Part shown: positions 8,913 through 17,998 of the stretch, piece by piece
How positions within the stretch are numbered: position 1 is the first letter of the stretch
How the letters are laid out: the number at the start of each line of letters is the position of its first letter
DNA from: JACVRW01 sp034664005
Lineage (GTDB): Bacteria; Actinomycetota; Thermoleophilia; Solirubrobacterales; Thermoleophilaceae
DNA: 64,000 bases
Direction: 5' to 3'
NCBI GenBank assembly: GCA_034664005.1
Contig: JAXDIL010000052.1
Span: forward strand, 18,665-82,664
Notes under the pieces: model-generated
Databases searched by the model: none
The model's input: the letters and a program-made list of their open reading frames with translations, nothing else
Told to the model about the DNA's origin: nothing
Position numbers and translations under genes: made by a program

Positions 8913-9778
8913 GCTGTGCTCCCTGTCGCTTTGGTTGCGTCGTCGAGCGCCCTGGCGGCGAGCACGCCCGCGACGCTCTTGCGGTATTCGGCGCTCGCGT
9001 GCGAGTCGCCGGCCGGCGACAGCGCGTCACGAACGATCTGCTCCACGTCCGAGCGCGCGGCGGCGTCCCAGGCGGCGCCCTCGAGCGCCTGCTCGGCGGC
9101 GGCGATGCGCGTGGGACGGTCGGCCGCTCCGGCCACGGCGATCCGCGCGTCGCGCAGTCTGCCGTCCTCGACCGACACGACGGCGGCCACGGCCACCAGC
9201 GCGAAATCGCCGTGCGCGCGCGCCACCTCGCGGAAGCCCCAGCCGGCGCTCGCAGGCGCCTCCGGGAACAGGATCTCGGTGAGCAGCTCGTCGTCCGCGA
9301 GAGCGGTCATGAACGGACCCTGGAAGAACTCGTCCGCCGGGATGGTGCGCGTGCCGCCGGCGCCGAGCGCAACCAGTTCCGCGCCGAGCGCAACCGCCAC
9401 GAGCGGCGCCTCGGCCGCCGGGTCCGCGTGCGCGAGGCTGCCTCCGAGCGTCCCGCGATTGCGGATCGCCGGATGGCCCACGTGGCGCATCGCCTCGGTG
9501 AGCATCGGCACGCGGGACTGGATCTCGTGCGAGCGCTGCACGTGGCCGTGCCGGACCATGGAGCCGATCCGGATGCCGCCGTTCGCAAGCGTGCCGTCGA
9601 GCCCCTGCACGCGGCCCAGGTCGACCAGGACGGATGGACGTGCGAGGCGGAGGTTCATGAGCGGCAGGAGGCTCTGCCCCCCCGCGAGGACCTTGCCGTC
9701 GCCGCCCGCCTCCTGCAGGAGCGACGCCGCCTCCACGGCCGTCTCCGGGGCGTGGTACTCGAACGGTGCTGGCTTCAT
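8909..9778 (-). CDS. molybdenum hydroxylase FAD-binding medium subunit, set B
   Basis: 289 residues of the CoxM type, passing electrons from the iron-sulfur subunit to the acceptor. FAD-binding segments are KVLAGGQSLLPLMNLRLARP near the N-terminus and HVGHPAIRNRGTLGGSLAHA in the middle. The C-terminal flavoprotein domain follows, ending SAEYRKSVAGVLAARAL. ATG 9778 overlaps the stop of the preceding set-A large subunit (ATGA), so two complete hydroxylases are translated from one message without gaps. Confidence 0.93.
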   Translation of the reverse strand: MKPAPFEYHAPETAVEAASLLQEAGGDGKVLAGGQSLLPLMNLRLARPSVLVDLGRVQGLDGTLANGGIRIGSMVRHGHVQRSHEIQSRVPMLTEAMRHVGHPAIRNRGTLGGSLAHADPAAEAPLVAVALGAELVALGAGGTRTIPADEFFQGPFMTALADDELLTEILFPEAPASAGWGFREVARAHGDFALVAVAAVVSVEDGRLRDARIAVAGAADRPTRIAAAEQALEGAAWDAAARSDVEQIVRDALSPAGDSHASAEYRKSVAGVLAARALDDATKATGSTA

Positions 9779-12201
9779 CTGTCTCCCTTGTCTGAATGTG
9801 CGCCCGAGGCGGCGGCGAGGTCCATGAGCTCCTCGGGGTCGAGTGGCATGCGCCTGACCGCGACCCCGAACGCGCTCAGCGCGTCGTCGATTGCGGCGGC
9901 CGCCACCGCGGGTACCGGGATCGCCCCGCCCTCACCGGCGCCCTTGACGCCGAGCGGGTTGAGCGGCGACGGCGTCTCCAGGTGATGCAGCTCGACCTCC
10001 GGGACCTCGGTGGCGTACGGGATCAGGAAATCCATCAACGAGGCGTTCTGTATCTGTCCCTGCGCGTCGTACGCGAGCCGCTCGTAGAACGATCCGCCCA
10101 CGCCCTGCGCGATGCCGCCGATCACCTGGCCGTCGACGACGAGCGGGTTGATCACGATGCCGCAGTCGTGCACCACGACGTAGCGGACGAAGCGAACCGC
10201 GCCGGTCTCCGTGTCGAGCTCGATCACCGCGGCATGGACACCGCTCGCCCATGTCGAGTTCTGGGGGCTGAAGAAGCCGGTGGCCTCGAGGCCCGGCTCC
10301 TCGTCGCTGTGCAGGAGCGGACCCTCGTCGCTCGACTCGCGCGGGACCGCCGGGCCCAGCGCGGCGAGCGCCGCGAGGTCGTTGTCGAAGCCGTAGCGGT
10401 CCGGCTTGGCGGCCTTCGCGACCTGGCCCAGCGTCACCGACGTTCCGGGCGATCCCTTCACGGAGATGCGGCCGTCCTCCACCTCGAGGTCCGCGGGCGA
10501 GACCTCGAGCATGTTCGCCGCCAGCCGCAGCGCCTTGTCGCGCACGGTGCCGGCGGCGCGGTCGACCGCGCTCGCGCCGTGCACCGCCCCGCGGCTCGCG
10601 TAGGTGCCGATGCCCCAGCGGAACTTCGCGGTGTCGCCCAGCTCCACCTGGACGCTGGCAAGGTCGGCGCCGAGCCGCTCCGCGGCCACCTGGGCGAGCG
10701 TGGTCGAGTGTGACTGTCCCTGGTCTGTGAAGCCCGTCGTGACGCGCACGGTGCCGGTGTCAGGCTCGACGATCACGTGGGCGCCCTCGTAGGGCCCGCC
10801 GCCGGTGGACTCCACGTAGCACGCGAGCCCCACCCCGAGCAGCTTGGTCGTCTCGCGCGACGCCGCCTGCGCCTCGCGCAGCGCCGGCATGTCGAGTGCC
10901 TCCTCGAGCATCGACATCTGCGTGAAGTAGGCGCCGCTGTCCATGATCACCGTGAAGCCATCGGCCGTCACGAGCCCGTCGCGGCGGTAGGGGAACTCGT
11001 CGTCGCCCACGAAGTTCCGGCGCCGCACCTCGAACTGGTCGATCCCCAGGGCGCGCGCCACGTCGTCGAGCGCGCGCTCCGTGACGAAGCACATGTGAGG
11101 GCGCCCGGCGCCGCGGTAGGGCGTGCAGACGACTGTGTTGGTGTAGACCCCGCGGAAGCCCACGTGGATGTTCGGGATCCGGTACGCGCCGCCGATCTGG
11201 CCGGCCGTGATGCGGCCGAGCTCGAGCCCGTACGGCACGAACGCGCCGGTGTCTACGAGGAACTCGTCACGCAGTGCGGTGACGACGCCGTCCTCGGTCA
11301 CGGCGATCTCGACGTCGTGGATCTGCGTCCGCTCGTGGTGCGAGGCGGTGAAGTGCTCGACGCGGTCCTCGATCCACTTCACCGGCCGGCGCAGCTCGCG
11401 CGCGGCCCACGGCACCAGCACCTCCTCCGGGTACATGAAGAAGCCCTTGACACCGAAGCCGCCGCCCGTGTCGGGCGCAGTTATGCGGATGCGTGACTCC
11501 GGGATGTCGAAGAACTGGGCGAGCCCGGAGCGCAGCGGGTGCACCACCTGCGTGGCGTTCCAGAGCATCAGCTCCTCACCGCGCGGGTCCCATTCGGCGA
11601 CCATGCCGCGCGTCTCCATCGGCATCGCGGCGCTCCGCTCGAGGATGTAGCGGTGGCGCAGCACGAGGTGCGCGTCACGGAACGCCGCGTCCGGGTCGCC
11701 GACCTGCTGGACGATGTGTCCGGAGACGTTCCCCTCCATGTCGGAGTGGACCTGGTCGGCGCCGTCCTCCAGCGCGGCGTCCACGTCGACCACCACCGGG
11801 AGCGGGTCGAGCTCGAGCCGGACGCGCTCGCGTGCGTCCTCGGCCACGTAGCGATCCTCCGCGACGATCATCGCGACGATCTGCCCGGCGTAGTGCACCT
11901 CGTCCGAGGCGATCGGGTTCTGCGTTCGCGGCTCCACGAGGTCGGGATGCGGGAACAGGAGCGGCAGCGGGCGATCGAAGGCGCCGAGGTCGCCGGCGCC
12001 GTACACGGCGTGCACGCCGGGGGTCGCGCGCGCCTCCTCGAGGTCGATCTCGGTGATGCGGGCGTGCGCATGTGGGCTGCGCACGAAGACCACCTCGAGC
12101 GCGCCGCGCACGGGCACGTCGTCCACGTACATGCCGCGTCCGCGCAGCAGACGCTCGTCGGACGTGCGCGGCATGCGCTTGCCGAATACGCGCTCCTTCA
12201 C
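9775..12201 (-). CDS. molybdenum hydroxylase large (molybdopterin-binding) subunit, set A
   Basis: 808 residues from GTG 12201, chosen because it overlaps the small-subunit stop (GTGA) and opens with the typical FGKRMPRTSDERLLRGRG. Other motifs: the cofactor-binding DTGGGFGVKGFFMYPEE and the C-terminal LGVKGAGEGGAIPVPA, whose Glu is the expected active-site base. At the position of the CO dehydrogenase AYRCSFR loop it reads TPYRGAGRPHMC, so this is not a form-I CO dehydrogenase. It is clearly diverged from the set-B large subunit, suggesting a different substrate or a successive hydroxylation. It overlaps the set-B FAD subunit by 4 bases. Confidence 0.9.
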   Translation of the reverse strand: MKERVFGKRMPRTSDERLLRGRGMYVDDVPVRGALEVVFVRSPHAHARITEIDLEEARATPGVHAVYGAGDLGAFDRPLPLLFPHPDLVEPRTQNPIASDEVHYAGQIVAMIVAEDRYVAEDARERVRLELDPLPVVVDVDAALEDGADQVHSDMEGNVSGHIVQQVGDPDAAFRDAHLVLRHRYILERSAAMPMETRGMVAEWDPRGEELMLWNATQVVHPLRSGLAQFFDIPESRIRITAPDTGGGFGVKGFFMYPEEVLVPWAARELRRPVKWIEDRVEHFTASHHERTQIHDVEIAVTEDGVVTALRDEFLVDTGAFVPYGLELGRITAGQIGGAYRIPNIHVGFRGVYTNTVVCTPYRGAGRPHMCFVTERALDDVARALGIDQFEVRRRNFVGDDEFPYRRDGLVTADGFTVIMDSGAYFTQMSMLEEALDMPALREAQAASRETTKLLGVGLACYVESTGGGPYEGAHVIVEPDTGTVRVTTGFTDQGQSHSTTLAQVAAERLGADLASVQVELGDTAKFRWGIGTYASRGAVHGASAVDRAAGTVRDKALRLAANMLEVSPADLEVEDGRISVKGSPGTSVTLGQVAKAAKPDRYGFDNDLAALAALGPAVPRESSDEGPLLHSDEEPGLEATGFFSPQNSTWASGVHAAVIELDTETGAVRFVRYVVVHDCGIVINPLVVDGQVIGGIAQGVGGSFYERLAYDAQGQIQNASLMDFLIPYATEVPEVELHHLETPSPLNPLGVKGAGEGGAIPVPAVAAAAIDDALSAFGVAVRRMPLDPEELMDLAAASGAHSDKGDR

Positions 12202-12728
12202 GCCCGCGACTCCGGAGCGGCCGCGCCCGGCCGCATCTTCGCGTCGGCGATGCGCACCGCCTCGACGATGTGCTGGTAGCCGGTGCAGCGGCAGAGGTTC
12301 CCGCTGATCGCCTCGCGGATCTCGTCGTCGCCGAGCAGCTCGGTGCGCGAGTCGTCCTCGAGCACACCGCAGACCGCGAGCACGAAGCCCGGCGTGCAGA
12401 AGCCGCACTGAAGGCCGTGAGCGTCCTGGAAGGCCTGCTGCACCGGGTGCAGCGGCTCGCCCTCCTTCGAGAGGCCCTCGATCGTCACGACATCGGCTGC
12501 CTCGGCCTGGACGGCCAGCATCAGGCACGAGCGCACGGCCGTGCCGTCGACCCTGACCGTGCAGCACCCGCATACGCCGTGCTCGCAGCCCACGTGGGTG
12601 CCGGTGAGCCCCAGGTCGTGCCGCAGGAAGTCCGAGAGCAGGCGCCGGACGGGCACCTCGCGTGTGAAGCGCTCGCCGTTCACGGTGAGCGTCAGCTCGG
12701 TGACCTCGTCGCCCGTCAGATCCGTCAT
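12198..12728 (-). CDS. molybdenum hydroxylase 2Fe-2S small subunit, set A
   Basis: 176 residues of the CoxS type. Cluster motifs are GCEHGVCGCCTVRVDG plus VRSCLML in the N-terminal ferredoxin domain, and QCGFCTPGFVLAV plus GNLCRCTGYQHIVEA in the C-terminal domain. The HGVCGCC variant has an extra cysteine next to the last ligand of the first cluster, where set B has an alanine. The gene overlaps the FAD subunit upstream and the large subunit downstream by 4 bases each. Confidence 0.93.
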   Translation of the reverse strand: MTDLTGDEVTELTLTVNGERFTREVPVRRLLSDFLRHDLGLTGTHVGCEHGVCGCCTVRVDGTAVRSCLMLAVQAEAADVVTIEGLSKEGEPLHPVQQAFQDAHGLQCGFCTPGFVLAVCGVLEDDSRTELLGDDEIREAISGNLCRCTGYQHIVEAVRIADAKMRPGAAAPESRA

Positions 12729-13561
12729 GAGCCCTCCCCCGCTCCACGCGCGCGAGCGCGGGCGCGCTCGGTGGCCCGCCGAGCCAGCACGGCGATCAGG
12801 CGGCGCCGGTAGCGGCTGCTGCCGGCGAGGTCGTCGGCCAGGCCCACCTCGTCGGCGGCCGCGACGGCGTCGTGGGCCGGATCCGGGTCGCTCGTCTCGA
12901 CGACGAGCGGCTTCGGCGTCACGCCGGCGAAGGCCAGGCGCGCCCTGCCGTCGCGTACGAGCGCGGCCACGCCCGCCACGGCGAAGTCGCCGTGACGGCG
13001 GCTCACCTCCAGGAACGCGAAGCCGGTGGTGGGCGCGAGACGCGGCACGGAGATCGCGGTGACCATCTCCGTCGGCTCCAGGCTCGTCATGAAGTGGAAC
13101 TCGAAGAAGTCTGTCGCCTCAATCACGCGTTCGCCGCTGCTGCTCTCGACGGTGATCTGCGCCTCGAGCGCAGCTAGGGCGGCCGGCAGCTCGGCGGCCG
13201 AATCGGCGTGCGCCACGGAGCCGCCGATGGTCCCGCGGTTGCGGATCACCTGATGTCCCACGTGGCGCAGCGCCTCGCCCATGAGGGGGCAGGCCGCCCC
13301 GAGCAGGGCGTCGCGCTCGGCTTCCGCGTGGCGCGTGAGCGCACCGATCACCACCCGGTCGCCGCGCTCCTCGACATACGAGAGCTCCGGCACGCGGTTC
13401 AGGTCGATCAGCGCCTCGGGCTGCGCGAGCCGCATGTTCATCATCGGCATCAGGCTCTGGCCGCCGGCCAGGAACGACCCGTCCACGTCGTAACGGGCCT
13501 TCAGCTCGAGCGCCTCGGCCTTTGACGACGGCGGGTGGTACTTGAAGCGCCCGGGCTTCAC
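12725..13561 (-). CDS. molybdenum hydroxylase FAD-binding medium subunit, set A
   Basis: 278 residues of the CoxM type. FAD-binding motifs are SFLAGGQSLMPMMNMRLAQP (about residues 29-48) and HVGHQVIRNRGTIGGSVAHA; the C-terminal domain ends with SSRYRRRLIAVLARRA. This is the first subunit of set A. It lies 13 bases downstream of the alpha/beta hydrolase that heads operon II. Confidence 0.93.
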   Translation of the reverse strand: MKPGRFKYHPPSSKAEALELKARYDVDGSFLAGGQSLMPMMNMRLAQPEALIDLNRVPELSYVEERGDRVVIGALTRHAEAERDALLGAACPLMGEALRHVGHQVIRNRGTIGGSVAHADSAAELPAALAALEAQITVESSSGERVIEATDFFEFHFMTSLEPTEMVTAISVPRLAPTTGFAFLEVSRRHGDFAVAGVAALVRDGRARLAFAGVTPKPLVVETSDPDPAHDAVAAADEVGLADDLAGSSRYRRRLIAVLARRATERARARARGAGEGS

Positions 13562-13574
13562 CGTGCCGCTCCGC

Positions 13575-14405
13575 CTAGGCCGAGTGCCTGCGCAGGAAGT
13601 CGAGCACCGCCTCGGCGTACGCCTCCGTCGCGTCGAAGATGCTGGAGTGGCCGGACTTCTCGAGCACGCACTTCTCCGCGCCCTCGATGCCCTGGTAGAT
13701 GGCCTCCTGGCCGGCCCCGTCCGGAGGCTGCTCCCAGGGCGTCATCACATCGTCCGCGCCGCCGATCACCAGCGCCGGCGCGGTGACCTTCTCGCACCAG
13801 GGCGTGAGGTCCATGTCGAGCAGCGCCTGGCAGGCGGCCGTGAAGACCTCGGGCCGGTTCGAGTCGCGGAGGATCTGCTGGATGTGGTCGGCCGCGTCCG
13901 CGCCCTCGGGCGACGCGAGATGGTGCGCGGAGAGCGCCTCCCAGGTCACGAGCTCGGCCAGCACCCGGCTCCCCACGCCGTCGGGGTCCAGGGCGACGAT
14001 GTCGATGTGGTTCTTGAATATCAGCCGGCCGACTGCGTTGAGCTTCGCTGCGGCGCAGTTGATGATCACGCTGCGGGCGCGGTCCGGGTACTTGCCGGCG
14101 AAGACGAGCGCGACCATGCCGCCCATCGACGTCCCGTGGATGTGGGCCGTCTCGAGGCCGAGCGCATCCATGAGACCGGCCACGTCGTCGGCCCAGACCT
14201 CCATGTTGTAGTCCTGAAGCGGCCGGTCCGACTCGCCGTAGCCGCGCTGGTCGTAGTCGATGACCTGGAACGACTCGGCGATCAGCGGCGACACCGGGTC
14301 GAAGTTGAAGTGTCCGAAGCCCGAGCCGTGGATCTGTACGACCGGCTCCCCGTCACCTGTGACGCGGTGCCACAGCTCCACATCGTTGACCCGAATCTTC
14401 GACAA
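13575..14405 (-). CDS. alpha/beta hydrolase, first gene of operon II
   Basis: 276-residue alpha/beta hydrolase. The oxyanion region is VVQIHGSGFGHFNF, the nucleophile elbow is HIHGTSMGGMVALV (Ser), the acid lies in PALVIGGADDVMTPWE and the His in CVLEKSGHSSIFDATE. It starts at TTG 14405 behind an AGGGGAAG ribosome-binding stretch, following a 23-base leader from the operator-covered promoter. Meta-cleavage-product hydrolases, N-formylmaleamate deformylases and lactonases share this architecture, so the substrate is open. Heading an operon of ring hydroxylases and cyclic amidohydrolases, it probably acts on a ring-opened intermediate. Confidence 0.82.
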   Translation of the reverse strand: MSKIRVNDVELWHRVTGDGEPVVQIHGSGFGHFNFDPVSPLIAESFQVIDYDQRGYGESDRPLQDYNMEVWADDVAGLMDALGLETAHIHGTSMGGMVALVFAGKYPDRARSVIINCAAAKLNAVGRLIFKNHIDIVALDPDGVGSRVLAELVTWEALSAHHLASPEGADAADHIQQILRDSNRPEVFTAACQALLDMDLTPWCEKVTAPALVIGGADDVMTPWEQPPDGAGQEAIYQGIEGAEKCVLEKSGHSSIFDATEAYAEAVLDFLRRHSA

Positions 14406-14433
14406 AGCTTCCCCTTTTTTTGCTCAGTGCGTG

Positions 14434-14443
14434 TTGTATACAA
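14434..14443 (-). promoter_or_regulatory. TTGTATACAA operator over the -10 element of operon II
   Basis: A perfect 10-bp palindrome, TTGTATACAA, in the gap between the acetamidase stop and the operon II start codon. Read on the minus strand it contains TATACA (14440-14435), placed to serve as the -10; the -35 is weak (TAGGGT with 17-base spacing). The core GTATAC also occurs in front of operon I and in front of the gntR gene. A site over the -10 suggests repression. The FadR/FCD branch of GntR proteins is known to prefer TnGT...ACnA-type sites, which this matches. Confidence 0.65.
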
Positions 14444-14483
14444 TCGGCTGTCGGAGCACCCTAGCTCCGCCGCCCCCGTAAGG

Positions 14484-15458
14484 TCAAGACACGAAAACGC
14501 TGCGTGGCATGTGGAAAGTCACGTTGCTCGCGTGTCCGGGAGCGAGCACCGGCACGGCTATCTTCAGATCGCCCGCGACGCTGCAGAGCATGTATGCCTC
14601 CGACCTCGTCAGACCGTGCGTGGCCTCGAGGTGGTCGATCATCCAGCGCACGGCGTTGCGAGCCCCCTCGTGCATGTCCGCGCCGGAAGCCGTGGTCACG
14701 TAGTAGCCCATCCCGTCGGCCTTGGCGGTCGTACGGCCACGCGTCTCGCACTGGACGCTCGGGATGCTTCGGCCGCGGACCACGCTCAGCCGCACGGTCA
14801 CGGTGAGGGGCGCCTCCATCGCGATGCCGCAGACTTCGCCGTCGCCCTGCGCGAGGTGCCCGTCGCCGATCGAGAAGAGCGCGCCGCGCACCTCGACCGG
14901 GAAGTAGACGGTGCTTCCCGCGCACGCGTGCCGGTTGTCCTGGTTGCCGCCGAGGCGGGTCGGCGGCAGGGTCGGATGCAGCCCCGACTCCTCGGGCGCC
15001 ACGCCCATCACGCCGCAGAACGGCTCGATCGGGACGCGCACGGACGGTGTGAGCCCGACGCGGCCGTCATCGCCCACCTGCCACATGTGCAGTGCGAAGT
15101 GGTCGCCGAAATCGTCCGCGAGCAGCCCGAAGCCGGGCGAGATCGTGGTGTATCCCCAGCCCTCGTGCTCGTACTCGAGGATCTCCGCCTTCAGGACGTC
15201 GCCGGGCTCGGCACCCTCGATCGCGACCGGTCCGGTGATCGCGTGCAGCCGGTCCCAGTCGAGCTCCTTGAGCGTGTCGAGCGTCGCGTCGGGGGTGAAC
15301 TGGCCGTCGTAGGCCTCCCGGCACTGGAAGACGACCGTGTCGCCGGAGCTCACGGTGAGCACCGGCTCGACGCTGTTGTCGAATCCGTAGCGCCGGTTCT
15401 CGCTCGAGACGTGGTGCAGACGGTTGGTGCCGAACGCGGCCAGGTTTGCCGTGGTCAC
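14484..15458 (-). CDS. acetamidase/formamidase family protein, last gene of operon I
   Basis: 324-residue member of the FmdA/AmdA family, which hydrolyses short-chain amides such as formamide or acetamide to the acid and ammonia. Supporting segments are VSSGDTVVFQCREAYDGQF near the N-terminus, VRVPIEPFCGVMGVAPEE in the middle, then GGNQDNRHACAGSTVYFPVE and LFSIGDGHLAQGDGEVCG, all characteristic of the family. GTG 15458 overlaps the hydrolase stop (GTGA). In a pathway that opens N-heterocycles it could release ammonia or formate from an amide fragment. Residues near the C-terminus (EAYMLCSVAGDLKIA) also match. The exact amide is unknown. Confidence 0.85.
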   Translation of the reverse strand: MTTANLAAFGTNRLHHVSSENRRYGFDNSVEPVLTVSSGDTVVFQCREAYDGQFTPDATLDTLKELDWDRLHAITGPVAIEGAEPGDVLKAEILEYEHEGWGYTTISPGFGLLADDFGDHFALHMWQVGDDGRVGLTPSVRVPIEPFCGVMGVAPEESGLHPTLPPTRLGGNQDNRHACAGSTVYFPVEVRGALFSIGDGHLAQGDGEVCGIAMEAPLTVTVRLSVVRGRSIPSVQCETRGRTTAKADGMGYYVTTASGADMHEGARNAVRWMIDHLEATHGLTRSEAYMLCSVAGDLKIAVPVLAPGHASNVTFHMPRSVFVS

Positions 15459-16198
15459 AGTGCTTCCTCTCTGGTCGGGACGGCGGCAGCGATCAGCTCC
15501 TGCGCGACTGCCTCCGGGTTCGTGAACATCACCTCGTGGCTTCCAGGCATCTCGCGAAGGTCGAAGCTGCCAAGACGCGAGGACATCCCCGGGTGCCACC
15601 CGCCGGGGTCCAGCGCCAGGTCGTCGCGACAGGCGATGTAGGTCCGCGGGATGTCGAGCGAGTAGAACCGCCCGAGGTCGAGCTTGTCGGTCCAGGTTGC
15701 GTACGGCTGCGGCGCCAGACGGCTCCAGACGGCTCGCGCCTGCTCCTCGCCGGCGTCCTGCATGAACGCGTCGCGGAAGATGTCCCATGGGCACTCCACG
15801 GTGTTGTCCGAGCTCGCCGCCGCGCTCCGCTCGAACTCCTCGACCTGCTCGCGCGGCAGGTTGTCCACGATGCTCTGGCCGTCCTCGAGGACGAAGGCCG
15901 TGAAGAACACGAGCCGCGCGATCCGCTCCGGAATCCGCTCGGCCACCTTGCTGATGACCGAGCCGCCGAAGCTGTGGCCGACGAGCGTGATGTCGTCGAG
16001 CTCCATGCTCTCCGCGGCGCTCGCGACCGTGTCGACGCAGTCGGCGTGCCTGACGCCGGCCCGCGACGCGCCCGGGCCGTGCCCCGCCAGCGTCGGCGCG
16101 ACCGTGCGATGGCCCTCTCGCTCGAGATGCTCGCTGACGCCCTCCCAGGCCCAGCCGCCGTGCCACGAGCCGTGGACGAGCAGGAAGGTCTCGCTCAA
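15455..16198 (-). CDS. alpha/beta hydrolase (esterase/hydroxynitrile-lyase-like)
   Basis: 247 residues from TTG 16198, the codon that overlaps the permease stop as TTGA and immediately precedes FLLVHGSWHGGWAWEGV. Nucleophile elbow: ITLVGHSFGGSVIS. The acid region is TYIACRDDLALDP and the His lies in REMPGSHEVMFTNP. The HGSWHGGWAW and MPGSHE motifs are those of the small esterase/methylesterase and hydroxynitrile-lyase branch. It overlaps the acetamidase gene by 4 bases. A longer reading upstream would run through the permease gene, so it is rejected. Confidence 0.82.
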   Translation of the reverse strand: MSETFLLVHGSWHGGWAWEGVSEHLEREGHRTVAPTLAGHGPGASRAGVRHADCVDTVASAAESMELDDITLVGHSFGGSVISKVAERIPERIARLVFFTAFVLEDGQSIVDNLPREQVEEFERSAAASSDNTVECPWDIFRDAFMQDAGEEQARAVWSRLAPQPYATWTDKLDLGRFYSLDIPRTYIACRDDLALDPGGWHPGMSSRLGSFDLREMPGSHEVMFTNPEAVAQELIAAAVPTREEAL

Positions 16199-17022
16199 CC
16201 CTTCACCGCGCCCATGCTGAGCCCCCGGATGATGTGCTTGTGGAGCAGGAACACGATCAGGAGGATCGGCGCGAGGCCGATGACCCCCATCGCCGCCAGC
16301 TCTCCGAAGTTCACGCCGCTCGGCGTGATGGCCCGTGAGATCACGATCGGGAGCGTCTCGGCCTCGCGGCCACCCAGGATCAGCGCGAAGGCGAACTCGT
16401 TCCAGGCGAAGATGAAGACGAGAATCGCCGTGGCGATGACGCTGGGACGCATCAGCGGCAGGACCACGCGCGTGAAGACCCGCCACGGGCCGTAGCCGTC
16501 GACGTGACCCGCGCTCTCGAGGTCGGCCGGGATCTCCTTGATGAAGATGCCGAGCACCCAGACGTAGAAGGACAGGTTGAACGTGAGGTAGGCGATGATC
16601 AGCCCGAGCTGCGTCTCGAGCAGCCCCACCTCCTTGTAGATCAGGAAGAAGGGGATGATCATCGCGACCGGCGGCGCCATCCGCGACGCCAGCACGAACA
16701 TCATGATGTCGTCGCGGCCGCGCACCCTGAGCCGGGCGAGCGCGTACGCCGCCGGCGTGCCGAGCACCACCACGAGGATCGTGCTCAGGCCCGCGACGAG
16801 CAGCGAGTTCGTGAGGCCGTGGGCGACCTCGCTGTTGTTGAAGACGGTCTCGAGATGCTTCGTGATCGGGCTGAAGATGAATTCGGGCGGCTGCGCGAAC
16901 ACGCTGTTGGCCGGCCGGATGCTGATCGACAGCGTCCAGAGCACGGGGAAGATGAAGAAGAGCGTGAGCAGCAGCAGGACGGTGGTCCTGGCCCAGCGCC
17001 TGAGGGTGTTGTCGTTGGCCAT
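16195..17022 (-). CDS. ABC transporter permease, carbohydrate (CUT1/MalG-like) family
   Basis: 275-residue inner-membrane permease with six predicted spans, beginning ARTTVLLLLTLFFIFPVLW. The cytoplasmic EAA loop that docks on the ATPase reads ESAGHVDGYGPWRVFTRVVL, followed by LPLMRPSVIATAILVFIFAW. Its partner permease lies 10 bases upstream; the solute-binding protein and two ATPases precede that. The CUT1-like architecture usually imports sugars, but glycerol-type and other polar solutes are also moved by this class. The operon here points to a heterocyclic or amide substrate. Confidence 0.88.
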   Translation of the reverse strand: MANDNTLRRWARTTVLLLLTLFFIFPVLWTLSISIRPANSVFAQPPEFIFSPITKHLETVFNNSEVAHGLTNSLLVAGLSTILVVVLGTPAAYALARLRVRGRDDIMMFVLASRMAPPVAMIIPFFLIYKEVGLLETQLGLIIAYLTFNLSFYVWVLGIFIKEIPADLESAGHVDGYGPWRVFTRVVLPLMRPSVIATAILVFIFAWNEFAFALILGGREAETLPIVISRAITPSGVNFGELAAMGVIGLAPILLIVFLLHKHIIRGLSMGAVKG

Positions 17023-17032
17023 TCGTCCGTTC

Positions 17033-17965
17033 CTAGAAGAGCTTCAGCGTTCGGCTGAAGAGCCGGTAGACGAGCGAGGCGACGATGAAGAAGAGGATGA
17101 AGATCACCACCGCCGCCGCCGCCGCGAGCCCGACCTCGTAGTAGTCGAAGACGTTCTTGTAGAGGTAGACACTCACCGTCTGGGTCGCGTCGTTGGGCCC
17201 GCCGCCGGTAAGGATGTAGATCGTGTCGAAGATCTTGAAGGTGTCGATCACGCGGATCAGCAGCAGCACCGCGAGGATCGGGTACACGCCCGGCAGGGTG
17301 ATGAAGCGGAACGTGTGCCAGCGCGACGCGCCGTCCACCGCGGCCGCGCGGTAGGGCCCGAGCGGGAGCGCCTGGAGGCCCGCGAACACGGCCAGCGTCA
17401 CGAACGGCGTCCACTGCCAGACATCGATCAGGATGATCGCCGCCACCGCGCTGCCGGGCTCACTGAAGATCGAGGTGCCCGACAGGATCCCGAACCGCTC
17501 GATGACCTCGTGGGTGAAGAACCCCCACTGCGGCGCGAGCATGATCTTCCACACCATCGCCACGACGGTCGGTGCGAGCACGGACGGGATCAGTAGAGCT
17601 GGAGACAACACGCGCGAGCCGACCACGCCACGGCTGAAGAGCAGCGCGAAGCCGAGCCCGAGGAAGAGCTGGAGGGGGACCGCGATGACCATGATCACCG
17701 CGGTCACCTCCATGCTTTTCCAGAACTTCCCGTCACTGAGCAGCTCGCCGAAGTTCGCGAACGCGTTGAAGTCCGCGACCCGCGTGAACTCGGTCTCGTG
17801 CAGGCTCAGGTAGACGGTGTAGAGGAAGGGGATGACCCCCACGACTACGAGCGTGAGGAGCATAGGCGCGATCAGCACGTACGGAAACGCACGGCCCTCC
17901 AGCCAGTCGGCTGCGCGCAGCCTCCAGCCGGTGGGTGCCGCGGGTTCTGCACTAATGGCACTCAT
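17033..17965 (-). CDS. ABC transporter permease, carbohydrate (CUT1/MalF-like) family
   Basis: 310-residue permease of the MalF/UgpA type. It has a first membrane span in FPYVLIAPMLLTLVVVGVIP, a short periplasmic segment, and an EAA loop RAAAVDGASRWHTFRFITLP followed by GVYPILAVLLLIRVIDTFKI. Together with the MalG-like protein it forms the heterodimeric channel. It begins 33 bases after the solute-binding-protein gene and is followed after 10 bases by its partner. Confidence 0.88.
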   Translation of the reverse strand: MSAISAEPAAPTGWRLRAADWLEGRAFPYVLIAPMLLTLVVVGVIPFLYTVYLSLHETEFTRVADFNAFANFGELLSDGKFWKSMEVTAVIMVIAVPLQLFLGLGFALLFSRGVVGSRVLSPALLIPSVLAPTVVAMVWKIMLAPQWGFFTHEVIERFGILSGTSIFSEPGSAVAAIILIDVWQWTPFVTLAVFAGLQALPLGPYRAAAVDGASRWHTFRFITLPGVYPILAVLLLIRVIDTFKIFDTIYILTGGGPNDATQTVSVYLYKNVFDYYEVGLAAAAAVVIFILFFIVASLVYRLFSRTLKLF

Positions 17966-17998
17966 CGTGTCTAGCTCCTCGTGCTCGCTTGCCTCGTC

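Noticed and set aside
6025..12201. Genuine CO dehydrogenase encoded with coxG, coxD and coxE
   Set aside because: The AYRCSFR loop of form-I CoxL is absent in both large subunits and the region carries cyclic amidohydrolases.
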